Shown here one piece after another: positions 32,412 through 40,480 of a stretch of 57,007 nt of DNA (position 1 is its first letter; the number at the start of each line of letters is the position of its first letter). The stretch comes from an uncultured Blautia sp. GTDB taxonomy: Bacteria > Bacillota > Clostridia > Lachnospirales > Lachnospiraceae. The stretch is from positions 1 to 57,007 of the forward strand of contig UQAX01000013.1 of NCBI GenBank assembly GCA_900539145.1. Direction: 5' to 3'. The notes beneath the pieces are model-generated. The model was not told the DNA's origin. It did not search any database and saw only the letters and a program-made list of their open reading frames with translations. The translations under genes and the position numbers were made by a program.

Positions 32412-32717
32412 ATGTTTAAGATTAAAAAAGGTGATACTGTAAAAGTTATCGCCGGTAAAGACAAAGACAAAGAAGGAAAAGTAATCTCTGTTAATCCGAA
32501 AAAAGGCGCTGTTCTGGTTGAAGGCGTAAACATGATCACAAAACATACAAAACCATCCATGGCTAATCAGCAGGGCGGTATTGTAAATAAAGAAGCTTGG
32601 ATTGATGCCTCTAACGTAATGGTTATGCATGAAGGAAAAGCTACCAGAGTAGGCTTTAAAGTTGAAGATGGTAAAAAAGTGCGTGTTGCTAAAACTACAG
32701 GCAAAGTAATCGATTAA
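32412..32717 (+). CDS. rplX: 50S ribosomal protein L24
   Basis: 101-residue KOW-domain assembly initiator protein. IKKGDTVKVIAGKDKDKEGKV is the KOW motif, NMITKHTKP follows. 12 nt after rplN with AGGAGG. Confidence 0.97.
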   Translation: MFKIKKGDTVKVIAGKDKDKEGKVISVNPKKGAVLVEGVNMITKHTKPSMANQQGGIVNKEAWIDASNVMVMHEGKATRVGFKVEDGKKVRVAKTTGKVID

Positions 32718-32738
32718 TAAGAGAGGAGGCCATTTAAA

Positions 32739-33278
32739 GTGAGCAGACTGAAAGAAATGTACAAAAATGAGATCGTAGATGCTATGATCAAAAAGTTTGG
32801 TTATAAGAATATCATGGAAGTGCCGAAACTCGACAAAATCGTTGTAAACATGGGTGTAGGTGAAGCCAAAGATAACGCTAAATTGTTAGATGCAGCCGTA
32901 GCTGACATGGAATTAATCACAGGTCAGAAAGCTGTTACAACAAAAGCGAAAAATTCCGTTGCTAACTTCAAAATTCGTGAAGGTATGCCAATCGGTTGTA
33001 AAGTAACATTAAGAGGCGAAAAAATGTATGAATTTGCTGATCGTCTCATCAACTTAGCACTGCCTCGAGTACGTGACTTCCGCGGCGTTAATCCAAATGC
33101 TTTTGACGGCAGAGGAAACTACGCACTGGGAATCAAAGAGCAGTTAATTTTCCCTGAAGTGGAATACGATAAAGTCGATAAAGTAAGAGGTATGGATATT
33201 ATTTTCGTAACTACTGCTAAAACAGACGAAGAAGCTCGTGAATTATTGACATTATTTAATATGCCATTTGCAAAGTAA
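32739..33278 (+). CDS. rplE: 50S ribosomal protein L5
   Basis: 179-residue L5, binds 5S rRNA and contacts S13 in bridge B1b. GTG start at 32739 behind GAGAGGAGG. MEVPKLDKIVVNMGVGEA and ALPRVRDFRGVN, FPEVEYD are diagnostic. Confidence 0.98.
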   Translation: MSRLKEMYKNEIVDAMIKKFGYKNIMEVPKLDKIVVNMGVGEAKDNAKLLDAAVADMELITGQKAVTTKAKNSVANFKIREGMPIGCKVTLRGEKMYEFADRLINLALPRVRDFRGVNPNAFDGRGNYALGIKEQLIFPEVEYDKVDKVRGMDIIFVTTAKTDEEARELLTLFNMPFAK

Positions 33279-33300
33279 GATAAATTAGGAGGGAAAATTC

Positions 33301-33486
33301 ATGGCTAAGACAGCAATGAAAGTTAAACAGCAGCGCAAACAGAAATTCTCCACAAGAGAATATAGCCGTTGCCGTATCTGTGGACGTCCACATGCTTACT
33401 TAAGAAAATACGGTATCTGCCGTGTTTGCTTCCGTGAATTAGCATACAAAGGACAGATCCCGGGAGTTAAAAAAGCAAGCTGGTAA
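33301..33486 (+). CDS. rpsN: 30S ribosomal protein S14, zinc-binding type
   Basis: 61-residue S14 of the short, zinc (C+) type: CRIC and CRVC give the four Cys ligands. Supports 30S head assembly. The stop is followed directly by structured repeat copy B. Confidence 0.98.
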   Translation: MAKTAMKVKQQRKQKFSTREYSRCRICGRPHAYLRKYGICRVCFRELAYKGQIPGVKKASW

Positions 33487-33610
33487 ACCGAAAGCAACTT
33501 AGTGAGACATCGCCCTTCGGCGATGCTCGAACTTAGTGCGAGGTTGTTCGCAAATCTTAACGAAGCCGAGCCAAAGGCGAAAGCTGAGTTTAGCTGAGCG
33601 AACATACCCC
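33487..33610 (+). repeat. Structured repeat, copy B (rpsN-rpsH gap)
   Basis: Starts CCGAAAGCAACTTAGTGA as copy C does. First hairpin CATCGCC-CTTC-GGCGATG (33508-33525), linker CTTAGTGCGAGG, then TGTTCGC (33545-33551) pairing perfectly with GCGAACA (33598-33604), enclosing GCC/GGC and AGC/GCT; ends TACCCC. The outer helix differs from copy A by a paired change. Confidence 0.75.
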
Positions 33611-33717
33611 TTCTTTAGGTGTTGGAGAGGATACCTCTACAATACCTTCCGAAGAGGATTTCAAATAAAACAAAAAATATATTACATGAAAAGTCTAAAT
33701 TATAGGAGGAAACTATC
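33611..33717 (+). promoter_or_regulatory. Downstream part of the rpsN-rpsH gap
   Basis: One hairpin GGTGTTG..GAGG-ATA-CCTC..CAATACC (33618-33645) then AT-rich DNA up to the rpsH site AGGAGG. No gene, no T-run. Confidence 0.4.
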
Positions 33718-34119
33718 ATGACAATGAGCGATCCAATCGCAGATATGCTTACAAGAATTCGTAACGCAAATACTGCTAAACACGATACAGTAGATGTTCC
33801 AGCATCTAAAATGAAACTTGCTATTGCAGACATTCTGTTAAAAGAAGGTTACATTGCAAAATATGATGTTCTTGAAGACGGAGCATTCAAAACAATCCGC
33901 ATCACATTAAAATACGGTACAGACAAAAATGAAAAAATCATTACAGGTCTTAAGAGAATTTCTAAACCGGGTCTTCGTATTTATGCTGGTAGTCAGGAAA
34001 TTCCAAGAGTATTAGGCGGATTAGGAATTGCAATCCTTTCTACAAATCAGGGAGTTATCACAGACAAAGAAGCTAGAAAACTTCACGTAGGCGGAGAAGT
34101 TTTAGCATTTGTTTGGTAG
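33718..34119 (+). CDS. rpsH: 30S ribosomal protein S8
   Basis: 133-residue S8, central 16S binder and spc-operon repressor in E. coli. MSDPIADMLTRIRNA start; C-terminal STNQGVITDKEARKLHVGGE. Repeats flank it on both sides, so it sits as an island in the operon. Confidence 0.98.
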   Translation: MTMSDPIADMLTRIRNANTAKHDTVDVPASKMKLAIADILLKEGYIAKYDVLEDGAFKTIRITLKYGTDKNEKIITGLKRISKPGLRIYAGSQEIPRVLGGLGIAILSTNQGVITDKEARKLHVGGEVLAFVW

Positions 34120-34254
34120 GCCGAAAGCAACTTAGTGAAAGCAAGCTGCTAAGCGCAGCTTGAGCTTAGTGCGAGGCCGTTCACGAACCTTAGCGAAAAC
34201 GTAGTTTGAGCTTAGTTGAGAGATGTTTCCACTGAAGTGGAGGAACTTACCCCT
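34120..34254 (+). repeat. Structured repeat, copy C (rpsH-rplF gap)
   Basis: Same CCGAAAGCAACTTAGTGA start as copy B. The first hairpin has a different sequence but the same place (CAAGCTGC/GCAGCTTG); then GAGCTTAGTGCGAGG, GTTCACGAACCTTA and GAGCTTAGTTGAG. The closing arm seen in A and B is missing, so this copy diverged or is cut at its 3' end; a TTTCCACT/AGTGGAGGAA hairpin follows. Confidence 0.7.
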
Positions 34255-34415
34255 CTTAGAGTCTGACAAACGTCAGAATGTGCCCAAGCGAGTTTTTTAT
34301 TATGTCCAAGCGAGAGGATAATAGGACTTTGTCCTTTATCATATATAAAAGATACTGAAAACAGAAGGGAACCATAGTCGGCCCTTCCGAAAATCTAAGT
34401 AAGGAGGAAATTGGT
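34255..34415 (+). promoter_or_regulatory. Structured 3' part of the rpsH-rplF gap
   Basis: Holds hairpins TCTGAC/GTCAGA, GATAATAGGAC/GTCCTTTATC and GAAGGG/CCCTTC, plus a direct repeat CCAAGCGAG (34284 and 34308). The last hairpin is 12 nt before the rplF Shine-Dalgarno. No gene seen. Confidence 0.45.
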
Positions 34416-34955
34416 ATGTCACGTATCGGAAGACTGCCTGTATCAGTTCCAGCAGGTGTAGAAGTTAAAATTGCTGAGAACAACGTAGTGACTGTAAAAG
34501 GTCCTAAAGGAACACTTGAAAAAGCGTTACCTGTTGAAATGTCAATCAAATTAGAAGATGGTCATGTAGTTGTTACAAGACCAAGCGACTTAAAGAAAAT
34601 GAAAGCTTTACATGGTTTAACAAGAACACTTATCCAGAATATGGTAATCGGTGTTAGCCAGGGATATGAAAAAACTCTGGAAGTTAACGGTGTAGGTTAT
34701 AGAGCAGCAAAACAGGGTAAAAAATTAGTTTTAAACCTTGGTTACTCTCATCCGGTAGAAATGGAAGATCCGGAAGGATTAGACTGTAAAGTAGACGGAA
34801 ACAAAATTGTTGTATCCGGAATTGACAAAGAAAAAGTTGGCCAGTACGCTGCTGAAATCAGAGATAAGAGAAGACCTGAACCATACAAAGGTAAAGGTAT
34901 TAAATATGCTGATGAAGTTATCAGACGTAAAGTTGGTAAAACTGGTAAGAAATAA
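34416..34955 (+). CDS. rplF: 50S ribosomal protein L6
   Basis: 179-residue L6 with two duplicated folds, near the factor-binding site. SRIGRLPVSVPAGVEV start, LHGLTRTLIQNM and the C-terminal RRPEPYKGKGIKY signature. Confidence 0.98.
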   Translation: MSRIGRLPVSVPAGVEVKIAENNVVTVKGPKGTLEKALPVEMSIKLEDGHVVVTRPSDLKKMKALHGLTRTLIQNMVIGVSQGYEKTLEVNGVGYRAAKQGKKLVLNLGYSHPVEMEDPEGLDCKVDGNKIVVSGIDKEKVGQYAAEIRDKRRPEPYKGKGIKYADEVIRRKVGKTGKK

Positions 34956-34972
34956 GTAAGGAGAGTGTAAAA

Positions 34973-35341
34973 ATGGTTAGTAAAGTATCAAGAGCGAAAG
35001 TTCGCGCAAAAAAACATAGAAGATTACGTAATCATCTTAGCGGTACATCTGCTACACCACGTTTAGCAGTATTCCGCAGCAATAATCATATGTATGCTCA
35101 AATTATTGACGATACAGTTGGAAGAACTCTTGTTTCTGCTTCTACAACACAGAAAGAAGTAAAAGCTGAGTTAGAAAAAACCAATAACGTTGATGCAGCA
35201 GCATACTTAGGAACTGTAATTGCAAAAAGAGCAATCGAAGCTGGTATCAAAGAAGTTGTTTTCGATAGAGGCGGCTTCATTTACCACGGAAAAATTAAAG
35301 CATTAGCAGACGCAGCAAGAGAAGCTGGGTTAGAATTCTAA
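34973..35341 (+). CDS. rplR: 50S ribosomal protein L18
   Basis: 122-residue 5S rRNA-binding L18. Basic N-terminus, RLAVFRSNNHMYAQIIDD and FDRGGFIYHGKIKALADAAREAGL are family motifs. 17 nt after rplF. Confidence 0.98.
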   Translation: MVSKVSRAKVRAKKHRRLRNHLSGTSATPRLAVFRSNNHMYAQIIDDTVGRTLVSASTTQKEVKAELEKTNNVDAAAYLGTVIAKRAIEAGIKEVVFDRGGFIYHGKIKALADAAREAGLEF

Positions 35342-35360
35342 TAAGGGAGGAAATGAACAC

Positions 35361-35870
35361 ATGAAACGTTCTATCATTGATGCTAGTCAGTTTGAATTAG
35401 AAGAAAAAGTAGTGTCAATCAAGCGTGTAACAAAGGTTGTTAAAGGTGGTCGTAACTTCCGTTTCACAGCTTTAGTTGTTGTTGGTGATGGCAACGGACA
35501 CGTTGGCGCAGGTTTAGGTAAAGCAACTGAAATTCCTGAAGCAATCCGCAAAGGAAAAGAAGATGCTATGAAAAAATTAGTTACAGTAGCAAGAGATGAA
35601 AACGGAAGTATTACACATGACTTCATCGGAAAATTCGGAAGTGCAGAAATGTTACTGAAGAAAGCTCCAGAAGGTACTGGTGTTATCGCCGGAGGTCCAG
35701 CTCGTGCGGTTATTGAACTTGCAGGTATTAAGAACATTCGTACAAAATGTATGGGTTCCCGTAATAAACAGAACGTAGTTCTGGCTACAATCGCAGGTTT
35801 AAGCCAGTTAAAGACTCCGGAAGAAGTTGCAAAACTTCGTGGAAAATCTGTAGATGAGATTTTTGCATAG
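35361..35870 (+). CDS. rpsE: 30S ribosomal protein S5
   Basis: 169-residue S5 involved in decoding accuracy and mRNA helicase activity. VKGGRNFRFTALVVVGDGNGHVGAGLGKA, then GPARAVIELAGI and the C-terminal LRGKSVDEI. Spectinomycin-site loop looks wild type in form. Confidence 0.98.
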   Translation: MKRSIIDASQFELEEKVVSIKRVTKVVKGGRNFRFTALVVVGDGNGHVGAGLGKATEIPEAIRKGKEDAMKKLVTVARDENGSITHDFIGKFGSAEMLLKKAPEGTGVIAGGPARAVIELAGIKNIRTKCMGSRNKQNVVLATIAGLSQLKTPEEVAKLRGKSVDEIFA

Positions 35871-35883
35871 GGAGGATTAGAAA

Positions 35884-36066
35884 ATGGCAGATAAATTAAA
35901 AATCACTCTGGTGAAATCTACAATCGGTGCTGTTCCGAAACATAAAAAAACAGTAGAAGCTTTAGGTTTAAAGAAACTTAACAAGACAGTTGAAATGCCG
36001 GATAACGCTGCAGTTCGTGGTATGATCCAGCAGGTAAGACACTTAGTTAAAGTAGAAGAAATCTAA
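35884..36066 (+). CDS. rpmD: 50S ribosomal protein L30
   Basis: 60-residue L30. KITLVKSTIGAVPKHKKTVEALGLKKLN and the MIQQVRHLVKVEE end are diagnostic. 13 nt after rpsE. Confidence 0.97.
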   Translation: MADKLKITLVKSTIGAVPKHKKTVEALGLKKLNKTVEMPDNAAVRGMIQQVRHLVKVEEI

Positions 36067-36089
36067 TCAATATAGAAGGAGGTGCCATC

Positions 36090-36530
36090 ATGGATTTATC
36101 AAACTTAAGACCAGCTGAAGGTTCCAGACAGAGCGATAACTTCAGACGCGGTCGTGGACATGGTTCAGGTAATGGTAAGACTGCAGGTAAGGGCCACAAA
36201 GGTCAGAAAGCACGTTCCGGTGCAAAAAGACCGGGATTTGAAGGTGGTCAGATGCCTTTATATAGAAGACTTCCTAAGAGAGGCTTCAAATGTAGAAATT
36301 CTAAAGAAATCATTGCAGTAAACGTTGATATCTTAAACAGATTTGAAGACGGTGCTGATGTTACACCAGCAGCTTTATTAGCTTCTGGAGCTATCTCCAA
36401 ATTAGGAGATGGAGTTAAACTTCTGGGTAACGGAGAACTTACAAAGAAGCTTAACGTTAAAGTAAACGCTGTAAGCGAAACCGCAAAAGCTAAAATCGAA
36501 GCCGCAGGTGGAACAGTAGAGGTGATCTAA
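36090..36530 (+). CDS. rplO: 50S ribosomal protein L15
   Basis: 146-residue L15. LSNLRPAEGSR start, Gly-rich RGRGHGSGNGKTAGKGHKGQ arm and PLYRRLPKRGF. Its stop overlaps the secY start (TAATG), linking expression of the translocon to ribosome genes. Confidence 0.98.
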   Translation: MDLSNLRPAEGSRQSDNFRRGRGHGSGNGKTAGKGHKGQKARSGAKRPGFEGGQMPLYRRLPKRGFKCRNSKEIIAVNVDILNRFEDGADVTPAALLASGAISKLGDGVKLLGNGELTKKLNVKVNAVSETAKAKIEAAGGTVEVI

Positions 36531-37846
36531 TGCTCAAGACTCTTAGAAATGCCTTTAAGATTAAGGATGTAAGACGTCGTCTTTTCTATGTGCTTCTGAT
36601 GCTGGTGGTTGTGCGTATCGGTTCACAGCTTCCTATCCCGGGGGTAGATAGTAACTATTTTAAAAATTGGTTTGCGAGCCAGTCCAGTGATGCGTTCAAT
36701 TTCTTTGACGCATTCACTGGCGGTTCCTTTACTGAAATGTCAATTTTTGCATTGAGCATTACACCGTACATTACATCATCCATTATCATCCAGCTTTTAA
36801 CCATTGCGTTTAAGACTCTGGAAGATATGCAAAGAGATGGTGAGGAAGGCAGAAAGAAATTAACAGCTATTACACGTTATGTGACAATCGGACTTGCTTT
36901 ATTCCAGTCTATTGCTATGACAATCGGATTTGGTAATAAAGGTCTTATTCCAGATATAAACTTTTTAAAAGGTGTTGTAGTTGTTTGCTGTCTGACTGCA
37001 GGTTCAGCAATGCTTATGTGGATTGGAGAACAAATTACAGAAAAAGGTGTGGGAAATGGTATTTCCATCATTTTGATGATTAATATCGTGTCCAGAATTC
37101 CAAGTGATTTGGTAACTCTTTTTGAACAGTTTGTTAAAGGTAAAACAATCGCAAAAGGTGCTTTAGCAGCACTCATTATTGCAGCGGTAATTCTCGTTGT
37201 AGTAGTACTGGTTTTAATCTTAAACGGTGGTGTAAGAAAAATTCCGGTACAGTATTCCAAAAAGATGGTAGGAAGAAAAGTTATGGGCGGTCAGTCCAGT
37301 TCCATTCCTTTAAAAGTAAACACAGCAGGTGTTATTCCGATTATCTTTGCTTCCTCTTTAATGTCTTTCCCGGTCATTATTATGACTTTAATGGGTAAAA
37401 CAGGAGGAGATGGTATTGGAGGACATATTTTAAAAGCCCTCACTTCCAATAATTGGTTTAATCCAAGCGAACCAGTATATTCTATCGGTTTGGTAGTTTA
37501 TATTCTGTTAGTTATTTTCTTTGCTTATTTCTATACATCCATTACTTTCAATCCTATGGAAGTAGCAGATAATATGAAAAAGCAGGGTGGATTTATTCCA
37601 GGCATCAGACCCGGTAAACCAACACAGGAATACCTTGAGCAAATCTTAAGTTACCTGATTTTCATCGGTGCAACCGGTCTGGTAATTGTAGCTGTTATTC
37701 CGTTCTTCTTTAACGGAGTGTTCGGCGCAAATGTTTCTTTTGGCGGAACATCTTTAATCATTGTGGTTGGTGTTGTGCTGGAAACATTAAAACAGATTGA
37801 GTCCCGTATGTTAGTTCGTAACTACAAAGGATTTTTAAGCGAATAA
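36530..37846 (+). CDS. secY: Protein translocase subunit SecY
   Basis: 438-residue channel of the Sec translocon in the cytoplasmic membrane, ten membrane helices. Plug and helix 2 region ALSITPYITSSIIIQLLT, the cytosolic C5 loop and IRPGKPTQEYL (SecA/ribosome contact) are clear. Starts in TAATG overlap with rplO and ends the first transcription unit at a strong terminator. Confidence 0.97.
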   Translation: MLKTLRNAFKIKDVRRRLFYVLLMLVVVRIGSQLPIPGVDSNYFKNWFASQSSDAFNFFDAFTGGSFTEMSIFALSITPYITSSIIIQLLTIAFKTLEDMQRDGEEGRKKLTAITRYVTIGLALFQSIAMTIGFGNKGLIPDINFLKGVVVVCCLTAGSAMLMWIGEQITEKGVGNGISIILMINIVSRIPSDLVTLFEQFVKGKTIAKGALAALIIAAVILVVVVLVLILNGGVRKIPVQYSKKMVGRKVMGGQSSSIPLKVNTAGVIPIIFASSLMSFPVIIMTLMGKTGGDGIGGHILKALTSNNWFNPSEPVYSIGLVVYILLVIFFAYFYTSITFNPMEVADNMKKQGGFIPGIRPGKPTQEYLEQILSYLIFIGATGLVIVAVIPFFFNGVFGANVSFGGTSLIIVVGVVLETLKQIESRMLVRNYKGFLSE

Positions 37847-37863
37847 AGTAAATCGTATTTTAT

Positions 37864-37911
37864 GACCGTCGCAGGGAGAGCAGAAGTTTTCTGTTGTTGC
37901 GGCGGTCTTTT
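37864..37911 (+). terminator. Rho-independent terminator after secY
   Basis: GACCGTCGCA (37864-37873) pairs with TGCGGCGGTC (37898-37907) over 10 bp, an inner AGCAGAA/TTCTGTT helix extends it, then TTTT. A TATAAT box near 37969 with a poor -35 may start the adk unit. Confidence 0.88.
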
Positions 37912-38018
37912 AAAATAACATATTTATATATGGCGGAAAGTTCTTCTATGGTGTATGATTATAGATGTATAATCTATGGAAGAAGCATTTGCTTATATTC
38001 AGAAAGGGGAAAATTGAT

Positions 38019-38663
38019 ATGAAAATTATCATGTTAGGTGCACCTGGAGCAGGAAAAGGCACACAGGCGAAAAAAATTGCGGAAAAATATGGAATTCCTC
38101 ATATTTCCACAGGAGATATTTTCAGAGCAAATATTAAAAACGGTACAGAGCTTGGAAAAAAAGCAAAAACTTACATGGATCAGGGACTTTTAGTGCCGGA
38201 TGAATTAACAGTTGATTTGGTAATTGACCGTGTTGCAAAAGAAGACTGCAAAAATGGATATATTCTGGACGGTTTCCCAAGAACCATTCCTCAGGCAGAA
38301 TGCCTTGACGCAGCTCTCTCAAAAATGGGAGAAAAAATCGATTACGCTATCAATGTAGAAGTTCCGGACGAAAACATTGTAAAACGTATGTCAGGAAGAC
38401 GTGCATGCTTAGGCTGCGGAGCTACATATCATGAGGAATTTAATGCACCTAAGACAGAAGGTGTATGCGACGCATGCGGTGAAAAGCTGGTATTAAGAGA
38501 TGATGATAAAGAAGAAACTGTTTTAAAACGTCTTGGTGTTTACCATGATCAGACACAGCCTCTCATCGATTACTATGCAAAAGCAGGTGTCATGAAGGAA
38601 GTGGACGGTACAGTTGATTTGGAAGATGTTTTCCAAGCGATTGTAGATGTGTTAGGAGAGTAA
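38019..38663 (+). CDS. adk: Adenylate kinase, zinc-lid form
   Basis: 214-residue cytosolic kinase converting AMP and ATP to two ADP. P-loop GAPGAGKGTQ, DGFPRTIPQ, and a lid domain with four Cys (CLGC and CDAC) binding zinc as in Gram-positives. ATG 38019 has AAAGGGG upstream; the ATG at 37965 in frame is not preceded by a site. 2 nt before map. Confidence 0.97.
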   Translation: MKIIMLGAPGAGKGTQAKKIAEKYGIPHISTGDIFRANIKNGTELGKKAKTYMDQGLLVPDELTVDLVIDRVAKEDCKNGYILDGFPRTIPQAECLDAALSKMGEKIDYAINVEVPDENIVKRMSGRRACLGCGATYHEEFNAPKTEGVCDACGEKLVLRDDDKEETVLKRLGVYHDQTQPLIDYYAKAGVMKEVDGTVDLEDVFQAIVDVLGE

Positions 38664-38665
38664 AA

Positions 38666-39421
38666 ATGTCAGTAACAATTAAAACTGCCAGAGAAATTGA
38701 ATTAATGAGAGAGTCCGGAAGACTTCTGGAAAAAGTACATGATGAGCTGGGCGCATTTATTAAACCGGGAATTAGTACTCTGGATATTGACCGGTTAGGT
38801 GAAAAGCTGATTAGAAGTCTTGGTGGTATTCCTAATTTTCTTAACTATAATGGTTATCCGGCATCTATTTGTGTATCTGTAAATGATGAAGTGGTACATG
38901 GTATTCCGAATAAACACAGAATTCTTCAGGATGGAGATATTGTCAGTCTTGATGCAGGTCTGATTTATAACGGATATCATTCTGATGCGGCACGTACTTA
39001 TGCGGTAGGCACGATTTCACCGGAAGCACAGAAGCTCATTGACGTAACAAGACAGAGCTTTTTCGAAGGAATAAAATATGCAAAAGCAGGCAATCATTTA
39101 TATGATATTTCTGCTGCAATCGGCGGATACGCACAGAAATTCGGATATGGTGTTGTACGTGATTTAGTGGGACACGGTATCGGAACTCATTTGCATGAAG
39201 ATCCGCAAATTCCTAACTTTCCTCAGAGACGCAGAGGAATAAGACTGGTTCCCGGCATGACACTGGCTATTGAGCCTATGATTAACATGGGACGTGCAGA
39301 TGTGGCATGGCTGGATGATGATTGGACTGTTGTAACGCAGGACGGTTCATTATCTGCACATTATGAGAATACAATTCTTATCACAGACGGCGAGCCGGAA
39401 ATTCTCACCCTGAGTAAATAG
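38666..39421 (+). CDS. map: Methionine aminopeptidase type I
   Basis: 251-residue metalloprotease that removes the initiator Met from nascent proteins. Ligands: Asp in VSLDAGL and HSDAART, His in GHGIGTHLHE, Glu in AIEPM, and Glu in HYENTILIT. Follows adk in the usual order and precedes the KOW protein by 11 nt. Confidence 0.97.
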   Translation: MSVTIKTAREIELMRESGRLLEKVHDELGAFIKPGISTLDIDRLGEKLIRSLGGIPNFLNYNGYPASICVSVNDEVVHGIPNKHRILQDGDIVSLDAGLIYNGYHSDAARTYAVGTISPEAQKLIDVTRQSFFEGIKYAKAGNHLYDISAAIGGYAQKFGYGVVRDLVGHGIGTHLHEDPQIPNFPQRRRGIRLVPGMTLAIEPMINMGRADVAWLDDDWTVVTQDGSLSAHYENTILITDGEPEILTLSK

Positions 39422-39432
39422 CAGGAGGGCTT

Positions 39433-39711
39433 ATGAGAGAATTTGTAAGAGGTATGCTTGCCAGATCAAAGGCAGGGCATGATATCGGAAAGTTATATGT
39501 GGTAATGGACGTAGATACAGAGTATGTTTATTTGGCAGACGGGGTATCTCGAACTGTGGATAAAACAAAAAAGAAAAAAAGAAAACACATTCAGATTATC
39601 TATAAAATCCCTGCCCTTCTTCAAGAAGTTATGAGTGAAGGAAGGGAAATGCAGAACGAGCATATAAAAAAAGCCATTAAAGATTATGAAAATTATGAAC
39701 TGGAGGTTTAA
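39433..39711 (+). CDS. KOW-domain RNA-binding protein (L14e-like)
   Basis: 92-residue protein with an N-terminal KOW-like beta barrel (FVRGMLARSKAGHDIGKLYVVMD) and a basic KKKKRKH patch, resembling eukaryal/archaeal L14e or L6e. Family members occur between map and infA in many Firmicutes; role in ribosome or RNA binding is inferred only. 3 nt before infA. Not a standard bacterial ribosomal protein. Confidence 0.85.
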   Translation: MREFVRGMLARSKAGHDIGKLYVVMDVDTEYVYLADGVSRTVDKTKKKKRKHIQIIYKIPALLQEVMSEGREMQNEHIKKAIKDYENYELEV

Positions 39712-39714
39712 TTT

Positions 39715-39933
39715 ATGTCAAAGGCAGACGTTATTGAAGTAGAAGGAACAGTGTTGGAAAAATTACCTAACGCTATGTTTAAAGTAGAGCTGGAAAACAA
39801 ACACGTGATTTTAGCTCATATCAGCGGAAAATTAAGAATGAATTTCATTCGTATTCTTCCGGGAGATAAAGTTACGATTGAAATGTCACCTTATGATTTA
39901 AGTAAGGGAAGAATTATCTGGAGAGATAAATAA
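39715..39933 (+). CDS. infA: Translation initiation factor IF-1
   Basis: 72-residue OB-fold factor that occupies the 30S A site at initiation. SKADVIEVEGTVLEKLPN start, ISGKLRMNFIRILPGDKVTIEMSPYDLSKGRI. Ends the adk unit at a strong terminator. Confidence 0.98.
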   Translation: MSKADVIEVEGTVLEKLPNAMFKVELENKHVILAHISGKLRMNFIRILPGDKVTIEMSPYDLSKGRIIWRDK

Positions 39934-39944
39934 GATAGAGAAGG

Positions 39945-39984
39945 AGCTGTTCTGTTGATGATGAAAAGGACAGCTTCTTTTTTT
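39945..39984 (+). terminator. Rho-independent terminator after infA
   Basis: AGCTGTTCT (39945-39953) pairs with AGGACAGCT (39967-39975), 9 bp, then TTCTTTTTTT. It splits infA from rpmJ, which are often cotranscribed elsewhere. Confidence 0.88.
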
Positions 39985-40016
39985 GCTGAAAAAATGGAAA
40001 AATCTTAAAAAAATAC

Positions 40017-40045
40017 TTGCAATCTTGCTGCATAGGTGCTATTAT
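40017..40045 (+). promoter_or_regulatory. Promoter of the rpmJ-rpsM-rpsK-rpsD-rpoA-rplQ unit
   Basis: TTGCAA and TATTAT with a 17-nt spacer behind an A7 tract. ACTTGCAAT is shared with the S10 and glnN promoters. Confidence 0.82.
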
Positions 40046-40083
40046 ATAAAGCGTACTTTTATGCTCAGAAAGGAGGAAGAACA

Positions 40084-40197
40084 GTGAAAGTTAGATCATC
40101 TGTAAAACCAATTTGCGAAAAGTGCAAGGTTATTAAAAGAAAGGGAAGCATCAGAATTATCTGTGAAAACCCAAAACACAAACAGCGTCAGGGCTAA
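40084..40197 (+). CDS. rpmJ: 50S ribosomal protein L36
   Basis: 37-residue zinc-ribbon L36. GTG start at 40084 behind AAAGGAGGAAG. MKVRSSVKPICEKCKVIKR, then CENPKHKQRQG: Cys-Cys-Cys-His ligands, the C+ form. First gene of the alpha unit. Confidence 0.96.
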   Translation: MKVRSSVKPICEKCKVIKRKGSIRIICENPKHKQRQG

Positions 40198-40480
40198 TTT
40201 CAAATATAAATGAAATATGACGATTAGTTTGTGAAAATTTTAGTGCGGCTGCAGTATGAACCGCTAGGGTGCGTTGTTCGTACTGATTAAATATAGTAAT
40301 ATTATCACGTTAACTGTTTTACCGAGAACAGGATAAAATATTGCTTAATACCGGTGTCCGCCAAATACCGGAAAGGCTGCGTAAAATCTATAATTATTTG
40401 CGGCTGGATGTATAGAACCCCGTCAGTTTTATATATCTCAATTAGGAACAATATTAACAGAAAAATGGAGGAACAAATAC
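40198..40480 (+). promoter_or_regulatory. Structured leader before rpsM, candidate autoregulatory site
   Basis: 283 nt without a gene. CAGTATGAAC (40252-40261) pairs with GTTCGTACTG (40276-40285) over 10 bp with one G-U, and CCGG/CCGG and GGTGTCCGCC pairings follow up to the rpsM site. No T-run terminator. In E. coli the S4 repressor binds the leader right before rpsM, and rpsD is here in the same unit; S4 control is an inference. Confidence 0.45.
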
